Source of the DNA: Microbacterium sp. USTB-Y | GTDB taxonomy: Bacteria > Actinomycetota > Actinomycetes > Actinomycetales > Microbacteriaceae | Length of the DNA stretch: 64,000 bases | Reading direction: 5' to 3' | Assembly: GCF_023703415.1 (NCBI RefSeq) | Contig: NZ_JAGMTU010000005.1 | Coordinates: 124,001-188,000, forward strand | Shown here: in pieces, positions 42,233 through 53,628 of the stretch | How the letters are laid out: each line of letters starts with the position of its first letter | Position numbering within the stretch: the first letter of the stretch is position 1 | Notes under the pieces: model-generated | What the model saw: the letters and a program-made list of their open reading frames with translations, nothing else | Databases searched by the model: none | What the model was told of the DNA's origin: nothing | Translations under genes and position numbers: made by a program

Positions 42233-44732
42233 CGGAGCCCCTCGCAGCCAGAGCGCCGTCCTCGCTGAGCAGCTCCCGCAGCTTCGCCAGGACGTCCGCC
42301 CGGGAGGTCGCGCCGAGCCGGCGGCGGATGTGCGCGATGTGATGCTCGGCGGTGCGCGGAGAGATGAAGATCGCCTCGCCGATCTGCGCGTAGGTGCGTC
42401 CCTGCAGCACGAGGCGTGCGATCTCCAGCTCGCGCTCGCTGAGCAGCTCCGCGGCCTGTGGGCGCTCCGTGCCGGTCGCGCTGTCGTCGGCGGCGACGAG
42501 GCTGCGTGTTCCGTCGGCGGGATGGATCTCCCGCGCACAGGCCAGCAGCCGCGCGGCGACCTTGCGGTCGGTGGCGCGTCCCGCACCATGTCCCGCGAGC
42601 CGCGCGGCATCCCACATCATGCCGATCGAGGAGAGGCCGATCGCCGCCTCCTCGACAGCTTCCGGATCCACCGAACCGGCGAGGACCGACGTCCAGACGC
42701 GCCCGGCCTTGGCCATCGTCGCCGCGACCTCGCTGTGCGCGGACTGGACGACCAGCGCCTTCGCATGCGGTGCGACCAGGTCGGGACGCCCGAGCAGGAT
42801 CCCCTGCTGGATCCCGGCCCAGTGCAGGTGCGCGGTCCACAGGGGTGGGCTTCCCCAGCGGGCGGTGAGGGCGAGGGCTGCGTCGAAGGCCGCGGCGGTG
42901 TGATCGGCATCGCCGAGGCGCGCCGCCGCGCCGATCAGCTCGGTCAGCGGATGAAGGAGGAACGCATCGACGTCGACGCGCAGCAGCGCGCCCCGAGCCT
43001 CGCGCCAGGCCGACTCGAGCGCGGCCGTGTCCTCGTACCGGCGCACCAGGGCGACCCGCACCGCGTGCGCCAGCAGTGCGCTCCGCGGGGTGAACGCAGG
43101 AGCAGCGGCCTCGGCGCGGCGCAGGGAATCGCGGGCCTCGCCCGGTCGGGCGCGCTGCACCTGCACCCAGGCGAGCCAGAGCAGCAGCCGGTGCCGCGCC
43201 CAGGGGCCGCTGTGACCGGTGGCGATCGCGTCGGTCAGCACCGCCTCGGCGGTGGCGAGCGCGCCCAGGCCGAGGGCGACGTTGGCCGCGACGACGGCGG
43301 GCGGCTCGCAGATCGCCCCGGCGTGCCCGGAGCGGGTGTAGAGCTCCGCGGATCGCACCAGGTCGGTGAGCGCTGCCTCCGAGGCGTCGGGGCTCACGGA
43401 GCTGATCAGTCCGCGTCGCAGGAGCTGCGTCGACACGCCCAGGGCGGTCGGCGGGCACGGGCGGTCGTCCGCCTGGATGAGGGACTCGGCGTCGCCGGTG
43501 CCGAATGCCGTGAGCAGGGCGGAGGGGGTGAGCGGGTCGCGATCCGGCATGAGCCGGTGCACCGCCTCGCCCTGGGCGAGCATGCCCCGTTCCGCCCATA
43601 CTCCTGCGGACAGGTCGGCGAGCACGGGCGAGTCGGTCTCGGGCGCATGAGCGCCGTCGTGCTCGATGACGGCGGCCGCTCCTTCCACGTCGCCCTGCAG
43701 CCAGAGCACCTCCGCGCGGCGCGCCGCGAGGACCGCAGGATCGGCGCCGTACGCGACCGCGCCCTCGTAGAGGCGCGCGGCCTGCACCGGATCCGCCGTT
43801 CCCCAGCGATCCGCGTGCCGTACGAGAATCGCCGCGAGCCGCGCATCGTCGTGCTCGCAGAGGCCGCCGGCCCGCGCGACCGTCTGGGCGATGTCCGCCG
43901 AGCGGGCGCTCAGCGCGATCAGTCGCGGCATCGGAACGGCGGCGCGCACGGCACGGCGCACGATCGGTGCCGGCTGGCCGTTGCGCAGCAACAGGCCTTC
44001 GGCGTGACCGTGCAGCACCCAGTCCGTCGTCGGCGTCTCCGGCTCCGACAGATCCGAGGCGCCGAGGCACGCCTCCTCGATGCGCGCTCTGAGCGCCGGA
44101 TCGAGGCGTTCCAGACGACGGACGATGCTCGCCTGGAGCGACCGCACGAGCTCGCCGTGGTCGTCGTCGCCGTCGCAGTCGCGCACGTCGTGCTGGGCGA
44201 GCGCGGCCCAGGTCAGCCAGGAGACCCCGGCGGTGAGATCGAGGATGCCGGTCACGCACCCGTCCGGCACGGTCATTCCGCGCGCGGCGATCGCATCGAG
44301 CATCTCCGCGCGCGACACGTGCCCGAGCACGATCGCGGGAAGATGCTGTTCGAGGGCGTCCGCCACGGCGCGCGCCCCCGACGACTCCGACAGCGGGCGG
44401 GTGGTCACGATGAGCGCGGCGGCGGGATCGCGGGTGCGTCGGTGCAGACCGGCGATGCGCTCGTCCGACAGCAGGTGCAGATCGTCGACCAGGAGCACCT
44501 CGGAGGCCGGGAAGTCACCCGGATCCGGTTCGCGTCCGTGGACGAGGCTCGCGCGCCGGCCATCGCTCTCGAGCGCATCCCGCAGGGTGCGCAGCGCGGT
44601 GGACTTGCCGGCGCCCGCCCCGCCGATCAGGAGGACGCGGGGCACCCCGGAACGGAGCGCGTCGAGGGCTCCGCTGAGCATCCGCGGAACGGGCGCGGTC
44701 GGCGAAGCATCGGCGCGGATCTCGATCGTCAT
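42225..44732 (-). CDS. large ATP-binding LuxR-family regulator, IniR-like by size and context
   Basis: An 835-aa LAL/MalT-type regulator. The N-terminal ATPase has Walker A LLIGGAGAGKST (34-45) and Walker B EVLLVDDLHLL. A long helical, TPR-like middle follows, then a C-terminal LuxR HTH (LLSERELEIARLVLQGRTYA, then AEHHIAHIRRRLGATSRADV). M. tuberculosis IniR, which activates iniBAC, is of similar size and also next to its operon. Here it likely controls one or both arms of the island. It is 21 bp after the Hsp70-like gene. Confidence 0.87.
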   Translation of the reverse strand: MTIEIRADASPTAPVPRMLSGALDALRSGVPRVLLIGGAGAGKSTALRTLRDALESDGRRASLVHGREPDPGDFPASEVLLVDDLHLLSDERIAGLHRRTRDPAAALIVTTRPLSESSGARAVADALEQHLPAIVLGHVSRAEMLDAIAARGMTVPDGCVTGILDLTAGVSWLTWAALAQHDVRDCDGDDDHGELVRSLQASIVRRLERLDPALRARIEEACLGASDLSEPETPTTDWVLHGHAEGLLLRNGQPAPIVRRAVRAAVPMPRLIALSARSADIAQTVARAGGLCEHDDARLAAILVRHADRWGTADPVQAARLYEGAVAYGADPAVLAARRAEVLWLQGDVEGAAAVIEHDGAHAPETDSPVLADLSAGVWAERGMLAQGEAVHRLMPDRDPLTPSALLTAFGTGDAESLIQADDRPCPPTALGVSTQLLRRGLISSVSPDASEAALTDLVRSAELYTRSGHAGAICEPPAVVAANVALGLGALATAEAVLTDAIATGHSGPWARHRLLLWLAWVQVQRARPGEARDSLRRAEAAAPAFTPRSALLAHAVRVALVRRYEDTAALESAWREARGALLRVDVDAFLLHPLTELIGAAARLGDADHTAAAFDAALALTARWGSPPLWTAHLHWAGIQQGILLGRPDLVAPHAKALVVQSAHSEVAATMAKAGRVWTSVLAGSVDPEAVEEAAIGLSSIGMMWDAARLAGHGAGRATDRKVAARLLACAREIHPADGTRSLVAADDSATGTERPQAAELLSERELEIARLVLQGRTYAQIGEAIFISPRTAEHHIAHIRRRLGATSRADVLAKLRELLSEDGALAARGSDE

Positions 44733-44753
44733 CGTCGGAACGGTTCTGGCGGT

Positions 44754-46568
44754 TCAGGGGGCCGTGGCCGGCGGGTCGCTCGTCATGAGCGGCGCGGGGT
44801 CGGCGGTCGGCGATGGCGACGGTTCCGGGTCGGGAACGGGATCCGAGGTCGGCGCCGGGGGATCGGGGGGCGTCGGCTCGCCCGACGGCGCGGGATCCTC
44901 GGTGGGAGTCGGCGTGGGCGTCGGGGTCGGGGTCGGGGTGGGCGGGGGCGGCTGCTCCTCCGGCACGGAGGTCGTTCCCCCGGAGGGGGCGGGCGCCGTC
45001 CCTCCGGACGGCGGTGCGGAATCGGTTCCTGCCGGGGGAGCCGCGTTCGTCCCGGTCGGGGGAGGGCTGCTCCTGCCCGGGCTCGACGGAGGGTCCGACC
45101 GCGTCCGCGGCGCCCCGTCATCGACGGGGAGCACCGGCCCGAGTTGCGTGACGGGCTGCAGCGCCGGCCCTGCCGCGGGACCGTCGACGGCCGTGACTCC
45201 GGGTGTCCAGGCGAGCGGAAGGTCCAGTCCCTTCCCCGCAGCGGGCGCCTTGCCGGAGAGGGTCTCCCCGACGGCCTCGTCCTGCCGGCCGTCCGGAAGC
45301 ATCGTGGCGAATGCGGCACCCGCGACCAGCAGGGTGCCCACGGAGAGCATGACCGCGCCGGAGATCACGGGCCGCAGCCGCACCGGTCGGGTCCGACGCG
45401 GGCGCGGCGCAGGAGCCGCGACGGCCTTCTCCTCCTCGACGTCCGGTTCCCGGATCGTCGAGGGGTGGGCCTCGTGGGCGGACCACGCGGCGCGGGCGGC
45501 CCCGAAGACCGCGGCGAAATGCGGGTCGGATCCGCACAGCGGGAGGTCGAACCGGGCCGACAGATGCTCGACGACCGCGGGGATCCGAGAGGATCCGCCG
45601 GCGAGCACGATCGCGTCCACCTGATCCGCATCGACGTCCGCGACCTCGAGGGCGCGGTCCAGCGCATCCGCCGTGCGGGCGAGATCGGCGCCGATCATCG
45701 ACTCGAACTCATAGCGGGTCAGACGGACGCACGAGCGACGCTCATCGAACTCGAGCTCGATCGTGGTCTCCGGCCCGAAGGACAGCGCCTCTTTCGCCCG
45801 GGACGCCGCGTGCCGCGCCGCGGCCAGGGCCGCGGCGGGCGCGACCGCATCGGGTCCCGGAGGGGCGTCGGGCGCGGGCCGCCGCTCCGCCATCGTCAAG
45901 GCGTGCTGGAGAACCCGGTGGTCGAACGTCCGGCCGCCGACGTCGTCGAGCAGGACCGGCGCGGCGGTGAGACGGTAGTCGCCGTCGCCGTGCGCCCGCA
46001 GCACGGCACCGCAGAAGCCGCTTCCGCCGAAGTCGTACACCGCCACGGTGCCGCGGGCGGGCACGCCGCCCGCGGCGTACTGCTGTCGGGCGGCGGCGGC
46101 CGCCGCGGGCAGCAGCAGGACGCCCTCGACGCCCATCTCCTGAAGCCGGGTGCGCACGGTCTCGATGCGGTGTCCCCGCCACGAGCTCGGGTGCGCGACG
46201 GCGACCCGTGCGGGTGGTGCGCCCTGCGCGGCCGTGACCGTCGCCACGGCCCAGCCCATCAGCCGCGCATACAGTTCGTCGGCGTGCACCGCGAAGTCCC
46301 CGGCGATCAGCGGGGTGCTGTCGCCGACGTCCCGGACGAAGTCCTGCAGCAGCCGCTCGGGATGCTCCGCCCCGTGCTCCTCGGCCGCCTCGCCGAACAG
46401 CACGTCGCCCTCGTCGGTGACGTAGGCGGCGGCGGGGACGTCCGTGCGGTCCGCGCCCAACGGGAACGCGGTGACGACGACACCCTCTGCCGGCGATGGC
46501 GTGGCCACCGCCGCGATCAGGCGACTCGATCCGCCGTCGAGCCCCAGTGCGTAACCGTCCGTGAACAT
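44754..46568 (-). CDS. Hsp70-like ATPase with transmembrane segment and proline-rich tail
   Basis: A 604-aa protein. Residues 5-390 are an Hsp70/actin-type ATPase: YALGLDGGSSRLIAAV (phosphate 1), VAVYDFGGSGFCGAVL (phosphate 2) and DAIVLAGGSSRIPAVVEHLS (adenosine site). The substrate-binding domain of DnaK is absent. One membrane helix follows (about 405-428), then an outside part ending in a long Pro/Thr/Ser tail including repeated PT units. The topology is ATPase inside, flexible wall-spanning tail outside. Such proteins occur next to ini-like and serine/threonine kinase genes in actinobacteria. It is the first gene of the minus arm, after a TATAGT promoter. Confidence 0.87.
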   Translation of the reverse strand: MFTDGYALGLDGGSSRLIAAVATPSPAEGVVVTAFPLGADRTDVPAAAYVTDEGDVLFGEAAEEHGAEHPERLLQDFVRDVGDSTPLIAGDFAVHADELYARLMGWAVATVTAAQGAPPARVAVAHPSSWRGHRIETVRTRLQEMGVEGVLLLPAAAAAARQQYAAGGVPARGTVAVYDFGGSGFCGAVLRAHGDGDYRLTAAPVLLDDVGGRTFDHRVLQHALTMAERRPAPDAPPGPDAVAPAAALAAARHAASRAKEALSFGPETTIELEFDERRSCVRLTRYEFESMIGADLARTADALDRALEVADVDADQVDAIVLAGGSSRIPAVVEHLSARFDLPLCGSDPHFAAVFGAARAAWSAHEAHPSTIREPDVEEEKAVAAPAPRPRRTRPVRLRPVISGAVMLSVGTLLVAGAAFATMLPDGRQDEAVGETLSGKAPAAGKGLDLPLAWTPGVTAVDGPAAGPALQPVTQLGPVLPVDDGAPRTRSDPPSSPGRSSPPPTGTNAAPPAGTDSAPPSGGTAPAPSGGTTSVPEEQPPPPTPTPTPTPTPTPTEDPAPSGEPTPPDPPAPTSDPVPDPEPSPSPTADPAPLMTSDPPATAP

Positions 46569-46625
46569 CTGTCAGATCCCCGAATGCCACTCCCCAGGTG
46601 GCCCACCGCTCCCCCGAACGGCTGA

Positions 46626-49259
<2,634 letters not shown>

Positions 49260-49305
49260 GCCGCCTCGAGCCCTCGCCGGGGGCGTTGAGCGCGCCCCTC
49301 CCCGG

Positions 49306-49376
49306 GATCGTTGAGCGAGCACCGGCGGCGCCGGCGCGAGACGAAACGCGGTGCCCTCGTGAGGGCACCGCGTTTC
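49306..49376. terminator. bidirectional terminator between guaB and the efflux gene
   Basis: 16-base arms GAAACGCGGTGCCCTC (49343-49358) and 49361-49376 with a two-base loop. The preceding GTTGAGCGAG...GCGAGACGAAACG resembles a palindromic repeat that I recall from many Microbacteriaceae intergenic spaces (from memory, not searched). Confidence 0.85.
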
Positions 49377-49416
49377 TTCGTTCCCGCCTCCGGGGCCGAT
49401 GCGCGGCGCCTCGGCC

Positions 49417-50901
49417 TCAGGCCGCGACCGGCTCCGGAGCGGCGGAGGCCGTCTCGGCCACGGCGTCGTCCGCGCCGTGCGCGCCCCGGCCGGCCGGCAG
49501 CCACAGCGCGATCACGGTGGCGACCAGCAGCACTGCGGCCCCGGTGAACACGGCGGGCCGGGCGGCGTCGACGTAGTGATCGGGCAGCAGCTGACCGCCG
49601 GCCCCTACGAAGATCGCCGTCATCACCGCGGTGCCCAGCGCGACGCCGAGCTCGCGCACCGTGGAGTTCACGCCCGAGGCCTTGGCGTGGTCGACCAGAC
49701 CCAGCGTGGCGAGCAGCGCCGTGGCGGACGGGGCGAAGACGAGGCCCATGCCGACGCCCGCGAGGATGAACGGCGCGACCAGGGCGGCGTATGCCACGTC
49801 CGCCGAGAGCAGCGCGGCGAGCCAGCCCAGCGCCACCCCCTGCAGCAGCAACCCGGACACGAGCAGGGCCCTGGTCCCGACGCGGGGCGCGATGATCCCG
49901 GCGATCGGGGCGACGACCATGGGTGCGAGCGTCCACGGCGTCGTCTGCACCGCGGCCTCGAGCGGCGTCGCCCCCTGCACGACCTGCAGGAACTGGATCA
50001 GGATGAACACGGATCCGAAGGTGCCGAAGCTGAAGGCGAAGCCGACGACATTGGTGAGGGAGAAGGACCGGTCGCGGAACAGGCGCAGCGGCACCAGGGG
50101 TGCGGGCGACCGCAGCTGCCAGACGATGAAGCCGATCACGAGTGCGGCGCCGAGGGCGAGCTCGGCGATCACGCCGATCGTGTCCCACCCGTCGTCGTTG
50201 CCGCGCACGATCGCGTGGACGAGGGCGAGCACGCCGCCCGCGGCGAGCACCGCGCCGGGCACGTCGATGCGCGCCCGGGCGCCGAAGTCGTTCTTCAGCA
50301 CGAGCAGGGCGAGCGGGATGGCGATCACGGCCACCGGCACGTTGATCCAGAAGATCGCCTGCCAGTTCCAGCCCTCCATGATCGCGCCGCCGATGAGCGG
50401 GCCGACGGCGACGCCCAGGCCGGAGACTCCGCCCCAGATGCCGATGGCGAGCGCCCGGCGCGCTGCCGGCACGGCGCCGGTGAGCAGAGCCAGGGAGAGC
50501 GGCATGACCGCGGCGGCGCCGAGCCCCTGGACCGCGCGGGCGGCGATGAGCTGGCCGGGGTCTGTGCTGAGCGCCGCGAACAGCGATCCGGCGCCGAACA
50601 GCGCGATGCCGAGGGCGAACACCGTGCGGCGCCCGAATCGATCGCCGAGGGCGGAGGCCACGAGGATCGCGCCGGCGAACGCGAGCGTGTAGGCGTTCAC
50701 GAACCACTGCAGCTGTTCGATGCTCGCGCCCATCTCGCGGTGCAGCACGGGCAGGGCGTTGGTCATCACGAGGTTGTCGAGGGTCGCCATGAACATCGGG
50801 AGGGAGGCGGCGGCGATCACGAGCGCCACGGGGCGGGATCGACGCGGCGCGACGGAGGAGCGCACGCGGCGGGCGGCGGCGAGCGGAGAGGACTCGGTCA
50901 T
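49417..50901 (-). CDS. DHA2-family (EmrB/QacA-like) multidrug efflux transporter
   Basis: A 494-aa 14-helix MFS transporter. Motif A is ALGDRFGRRTVF, motif C lies in GGVSGLGVAVGPLIGGAI, and LDNLVMTNALPVL is the helix-1 D1 motif of DHA2 pumps. It uses proton motive force to expel drugs. It is controlled by the divergent TetR gene through operators inside its promoter. Confidence 0.93.
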   Translation of the reverse strand: MTESSPLAAARRVRSSVAPRRSRPVALVIAAASLPMFMATLDNLVMTNALPVLHREMGASIEQLQWFVNAYTLAFAGAILVASALGDRFGRRTVFALGIALFGAGSLFAALSTDPGQLIAARAVQGLGAAAVMPLSLALLTGAVPAARRALAIGIWGGVSGLGVAVGPLIGGAIMEGWNWQAIFWINVPVAVIAIPLALLVLKNDFGARARIDVPGAVLAAGGVLALVHAIVRGNDDGWDTIGVIAELALGAALVIGFIVWQLRSPAPLVPLRLFRDRSFSLTNVVGFAFSFGTFGSVFILIQFLQVVQGATPLEAAVQTTPWTLAPMVVAPIAGIIAPRVGTRALLVSGLLLQGVALGWLAALLSADVAYAALVAPFILAGVGMGLVFAPSATALLATLGLVDHAKASGVNSTVRELGVALGTAVMTAIFVGAGGQLLPDHYVDAARPAVFTGAAVLLVATVIALWLPAGRGAHGADDAVAETASAAPEPVAA

Positions 50902-50916
50902 GGAAGAACTCCAGTT

Positions 50917-50932
50917 GTAATTGGATGATTAC
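50917..50932. promoter_or_regulatory. TetR operator site 2
   Basis: GTAATTGGATGATTAC: the half-site TGATTAC is intact and the other half has two mismatches. It lies just before the efflux gene start. Confidence 0.75.
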
Positions 50933-50945
50933 CAGCGCTGGAGAC

Positions 50946-50975
50946 AATGTAGTAATCAGATGATTACAAAGTCAA
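50946..50975 (-). promoter_or_regulatory. efflux gene promoter
   Basis: On the minus strand TTGACT (50970-50975), 18 bases, TACATT (50946-50951). The spacer is filled by operator site 1. Confidence 0.75.
50952..50967. promoter_or_regulatory. TetR operator site 1
   Basis: GTAATCA-GA-TGATTAC, a perfect palindrome placed exactly between -35 and -10 of the efflux promoter and over the expected -35 of the tetR promoter. Confidence 0.85.
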
Positions 50976-50987
50976 GTCATTCGCTGA

Positions 50988-50993
50988 TAACCT
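50988..50993 (+). promoter_or_regulatory. -10 for leaderless tetR mRNA
   Basis: TAACCT, six bases before the ATG at 51000; a TTACAA 18 bases further up is the possible -35. Confidence 0.6.
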
Positions 50994-50999
50994 TTCGAC

Positions 51000-51644
51000 A
51001 TGACTTCCGCAGCGACCTCCGCACCCGGCGCCACCGAGGATCCGGGTCGGCGCCTGTCCTCGGAGGAGCGGCGTGCGCAGATCATCCTCGCCGCCCTCAC
51101 GGTCTTCGGATCCCGCGGGTACGAGGGCGCGACCACCGATCAGGTCGCCCGTGCCGCCGGGGTCAGCCAGCCGTACGTGGTGCGCCTGTTCGGCACGAAG
51201 GAGAACCTCTTCCTCGCCACCATCGAGTTCGCCCTCTCGCAGTCGCTCTCGGCGCTGCGCACGGCGCTCGCGGCCTCGGACGAGGGCGGCGAGAACCCGA
51301 TGGGCAAGAGGGTCGGCGAGGCCTACGTCGATCTCATCGAGATCCCGGGCCTGCATCAGACGCTCGCGCACGCGTTCCTCCTCGGCGGGCATCCCGCGAT
51401 CGGCCCGGCGGCGCGGCGCGCCTACCTGGCGATGTGGCGTTTCGTCCGCGACGAGATGGGGCTTCCCCCGGACTCCGCACGCGAGTTCGTCGCCCAGGGG
51501 ATGCTCATCAGCACGATGATCGGCGTGCGGATCGTCGACGACTACGGATCCAACCCCGAGGTCGCCGAGCTCTTCCAGGCCTGCTTCCCGAACAAGCTGG
51601 GGCACGTGCTCGACGTCCTGCCGCGGGGTGAGCGCGGGCTGTAG
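51000..51644 (+). CDS. TetR-family repressor of the efflux gene
   Basis: A 214-aa TetR regulator. The HTH lies at about 21-65 (QIILAALTVFGSRGYEGATT, DQVARAAGVSQPYVVRLFGT). The C-terminal ligand domain is typical in length. Divergent placement and two palindromes indicate control of the adjacent pump and of itself, relieved by a pump substrate. Confidence 0.92.
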   Translation: MTSAATSAPGATEDPGRRLSSEERRAQIILAALTVFGSRGYEGATTDQVARAAGVSQPYVVRLFGTKENLFLATIEFALSQSLSALRTALAASDEGGENPMGKRVGEAYVDLIEIPGLHQTLAHAFLLGGHPAIGPAARRAYLAMWRFVRDEMGLPPDSAREFVAQGMLISTMIGVRIVDDYGSNPEVAELFQACFPNKLGHVLDVLPRGERGL

Positions 51645-51684
51645 CCCGCCACCGTCGGATCCTGGCGGGCGGGACGGATCCGGC

Positions 51685-51712
51685 TTGCGTCGCCCGGCCG
51701 TCCTGATAGCCT
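51685..51712 (+). promoter_or_regulatory. promoter of the ABC-F gene
   Basis: TTGCGT (51685-51690), 16 bases, TAGCCT (51707-51712), with a leader of about 42 bases and GGAAGG before the GTG. Confidence 0.5.
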
Positions 51713-51760
51713 GGTCGGCTCGCCATCGCGCACCCGCGTGCGGGCGGAAGGACCACCACC

Positions 51761-53449
51761 GTGGGATACATCGACGTCACCGGCGTCTCGCTCACCCTGC
51801 CCGACGGCCGCCCTCTGCTGGACGAGGCCACGTTCCGCGTGGGCGCAGGATCCACGAGCGCCCTGATCGGGCCGAACGGCGCCGGCAAGTCCACGATCCT
51901 GAGGATCGTCCGAGGGGATCTCGCCCCGGAGGCCGGGGCCGTGGTCATCGACGGCTCCCTCGGGGTCATGGACCAGTTCGTCGGGCACGGCCGCGACGGG
52001 CAGACCGTGCACGACCTGCTCGTCTCCGTCGCGCCCGCGCGGATCAGGGCAGCGGCCGAGGCGCTGGAGACCGCGGAGAACGCGCTCATCGAGGACGACG
52101 TCGAGAGCACCCAGATGCGCTACGCGACCGCGCTCGCCGAGTACGCCGATGCCGGCGGGTACGAGCACGAGACGGTCTGGGACCATTGCACGGTCGCGGC
52201 GCTCGGCGTGCCGTTCGACCGCGCGCGGTTCCGCGACCTGGCCACCCTGTCCGGCGGGGAGCAGAAGCGGCTCGCGCTGGAGGCGCTGCTGCGCGGACCC
52301 GATGACGTGCTGCTGCTCGACGAGCCCGACAACTACCTCGACGTGCCGGGCAAGCGCTGGCTCGAAGAGCGGCTGCGCGAGTCGCCGAAGACCGTGCTGC
52401 TGGTCTCGCACGATCGCGAGCTGCTGGCCCGGGCCGCCGACCGCATCGTCACGCTCGAACCGGGCGGCGCCGGCGCGACCGCCTGGGTGCACGGCGGCGG
52501 CTTCTCGACCTATCACCAGGCGCGGCGGGATCGGATGGACCGGCTCGACGAGCTGCGCCGGCGCTGGGACGAGCAGCACGAGAAGCTGCGGATCCTCGTC
52601 GCCACCCTCAAGGTCAAGGCCGCGGCGAACGACGGCTTCGCGTCGCGCTATCAGGCCGCGCAGACGCGCCTGCGCAAGTTCGAGGAGGCTGGGCCGCCCG
52701 AGGAGCGCCCGCCCGCCCAGGAGTTCGACATGCGGCTTCGGGGAGCGCGCACCGGCAAGCGCGCCGTCGTGTGCACGGGGCTCGAGCTGACCGGCCTGAT
52801 GCGGCCGTTCGACGCCGAGATCTGGTTCGGCGATCGCGTCGCCGTGCTGGGCTCGAACGGATCCGGGAAGTCGCACTTCCTGCGGCTGCTGGCGCGGGGC
52901 GGCAGCGACCCCGATCCGACGCTCGGTCATCTCACGAGCGCGGGCGAGCGGCTCGACGCGGTCGCGCACACGGGAACGGCGGTGCTCGGTGCGCGCGTCG
53001 TGCCGGGGCTGTTCGCGCAGACCCACGCGCATCCGGAGTTCGCCGGGCGCACGCTGCTGGAGGTCCTGCATCGCGGCGACGACCGCAGAGCCGGGATGCC
53101 CCGCGACGCCGCCAGCTCGGCGCTGGACCGCTACGGGCTCGTGCGCCAGGCGCAGCAGGAGTTCGGGCAGCTCTCCGGCGGGCAGCAGGCGCGTTTCCAG
53201 GTGCTGCTGCTCGAGCTGTCCGGGGCGACGCTGCTGCTGCTCGACGAGCCGACGGACAACCTCGACCTCGAATCGGCGGAGGCGCTGGAGGAGGCGATCG
53301 CCCGCTTCGAGGGCACCGTGGTGGCCGTGACGCACGACCGCTGGCTGGCCCGCTCCTTCGACCGCTTCCTCGTGTTCGGCGAGGACGGCGCCGTCTACGA
53401 GTCGGACGCCCCGGTGTGGGACGAGCGGCGGGTCGCCCGCGCCCGCTGA
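51761..53449 (+). CDS. ABC-F family ATPase
   Basis: A 562-aa protein of two ABC domains without membrane parts. Walker A sites are GPNGAGKST and GSNGSGKSH; signatures LSGGEQKR and LSGGQQAR; the inter-domain linker (about 255-300) is rich in Arg and Lys. ABC-F proteins act on the ribosome, some giving antibiotic resistance by target protection. The second Walker A ends GKSH instead of GKST/S, a mild deviation. Proximity to the efflux pump is suggestive only. Confidence 0.9.
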   Translation: MGYIDVTGVSLTLPDGRPLLDEATFRVGAGSTSALIGPNGAGKSTILRIVRGDLAPEAGAVVIDGSLGVMDQFVGHGRDGQTVHDLLVSVAPARIRAAAEALETAENALIEDDVESTQMRYATALAEYADAGGYEHETVWDHCTVAALGVPFDRARFRDLATLSGGEQKRLALEALLRGPDDVLLLDEPDNYLDVPGKRWLEERLRESPKTVLLVSHDRELLARAADRIVTLEPGGAGATAWVHGGGFSTYHQARRDRMDRLDELRRRWDEQHEKLRILVATLKVKAAANDGFASRYQAAQTRLRKFEEAGPPEERPPAQEFDMRLRGARTGKRAVVCTGLELTGLMRPFDAEIWFGDRVAVLGSNGSGKSHFLRLLARGGSDPDPTLGHLTSAGERLDAVAHTGTAVLGARVVPGLFAQTHAHPEFAGRTLLEVLHRGDDRRAGMPRDAASSALDRYGLVRQAQQEFGQLSGGQQARFQVLLLELSGATLLLLDEPTDNLDLESAEALEEAIARFEGTVVAVTHDRWLARSFDRFLVFGEDGAVYESDAPVWDERRVARAR

Positions 53450-53482
53450 GCGCCGGCGTCGCGGGCTCGCGTCCGGACTCTG

Positions 53483-53565
53483 TGACGGATGCAGGACGTC
53501 GTGACGAATGCAGGACGGTTCCGCCGATCCGGTCCTGCATTCGTCGCTTGATCCTGCATCCGTCG
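53483..53565. repeat. two direct and two inverted copies between ABC-F and guaB3
   Basis: TGACGRATGCAGGAC at 53483-53497 and 53502-53516, then inverted copies at 53532-53545 (GTCCTGCATTCGTC) and 53552-53564. The inner and outer pairs even match in their variable base (A with T, G with C), giving nested hairpins. Confidence 0.85.
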
Positions 53566-53616
53566 CGCCGGGGCCGGGCCGGGGCCGCGGGCCCGTTGTC
53601 CGGGGGCAACCCCGGG

Positions 53617-53622
53617 TAGTCT
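53617..53622 (+). promoter_or_regulatory. -10 for leaderless guaB3 mRNA
   Basis: TAGTCT, six bases before the GTG at 53629. Confidence 0.6.
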
Positions 53623-53628
53623 GGGTTC

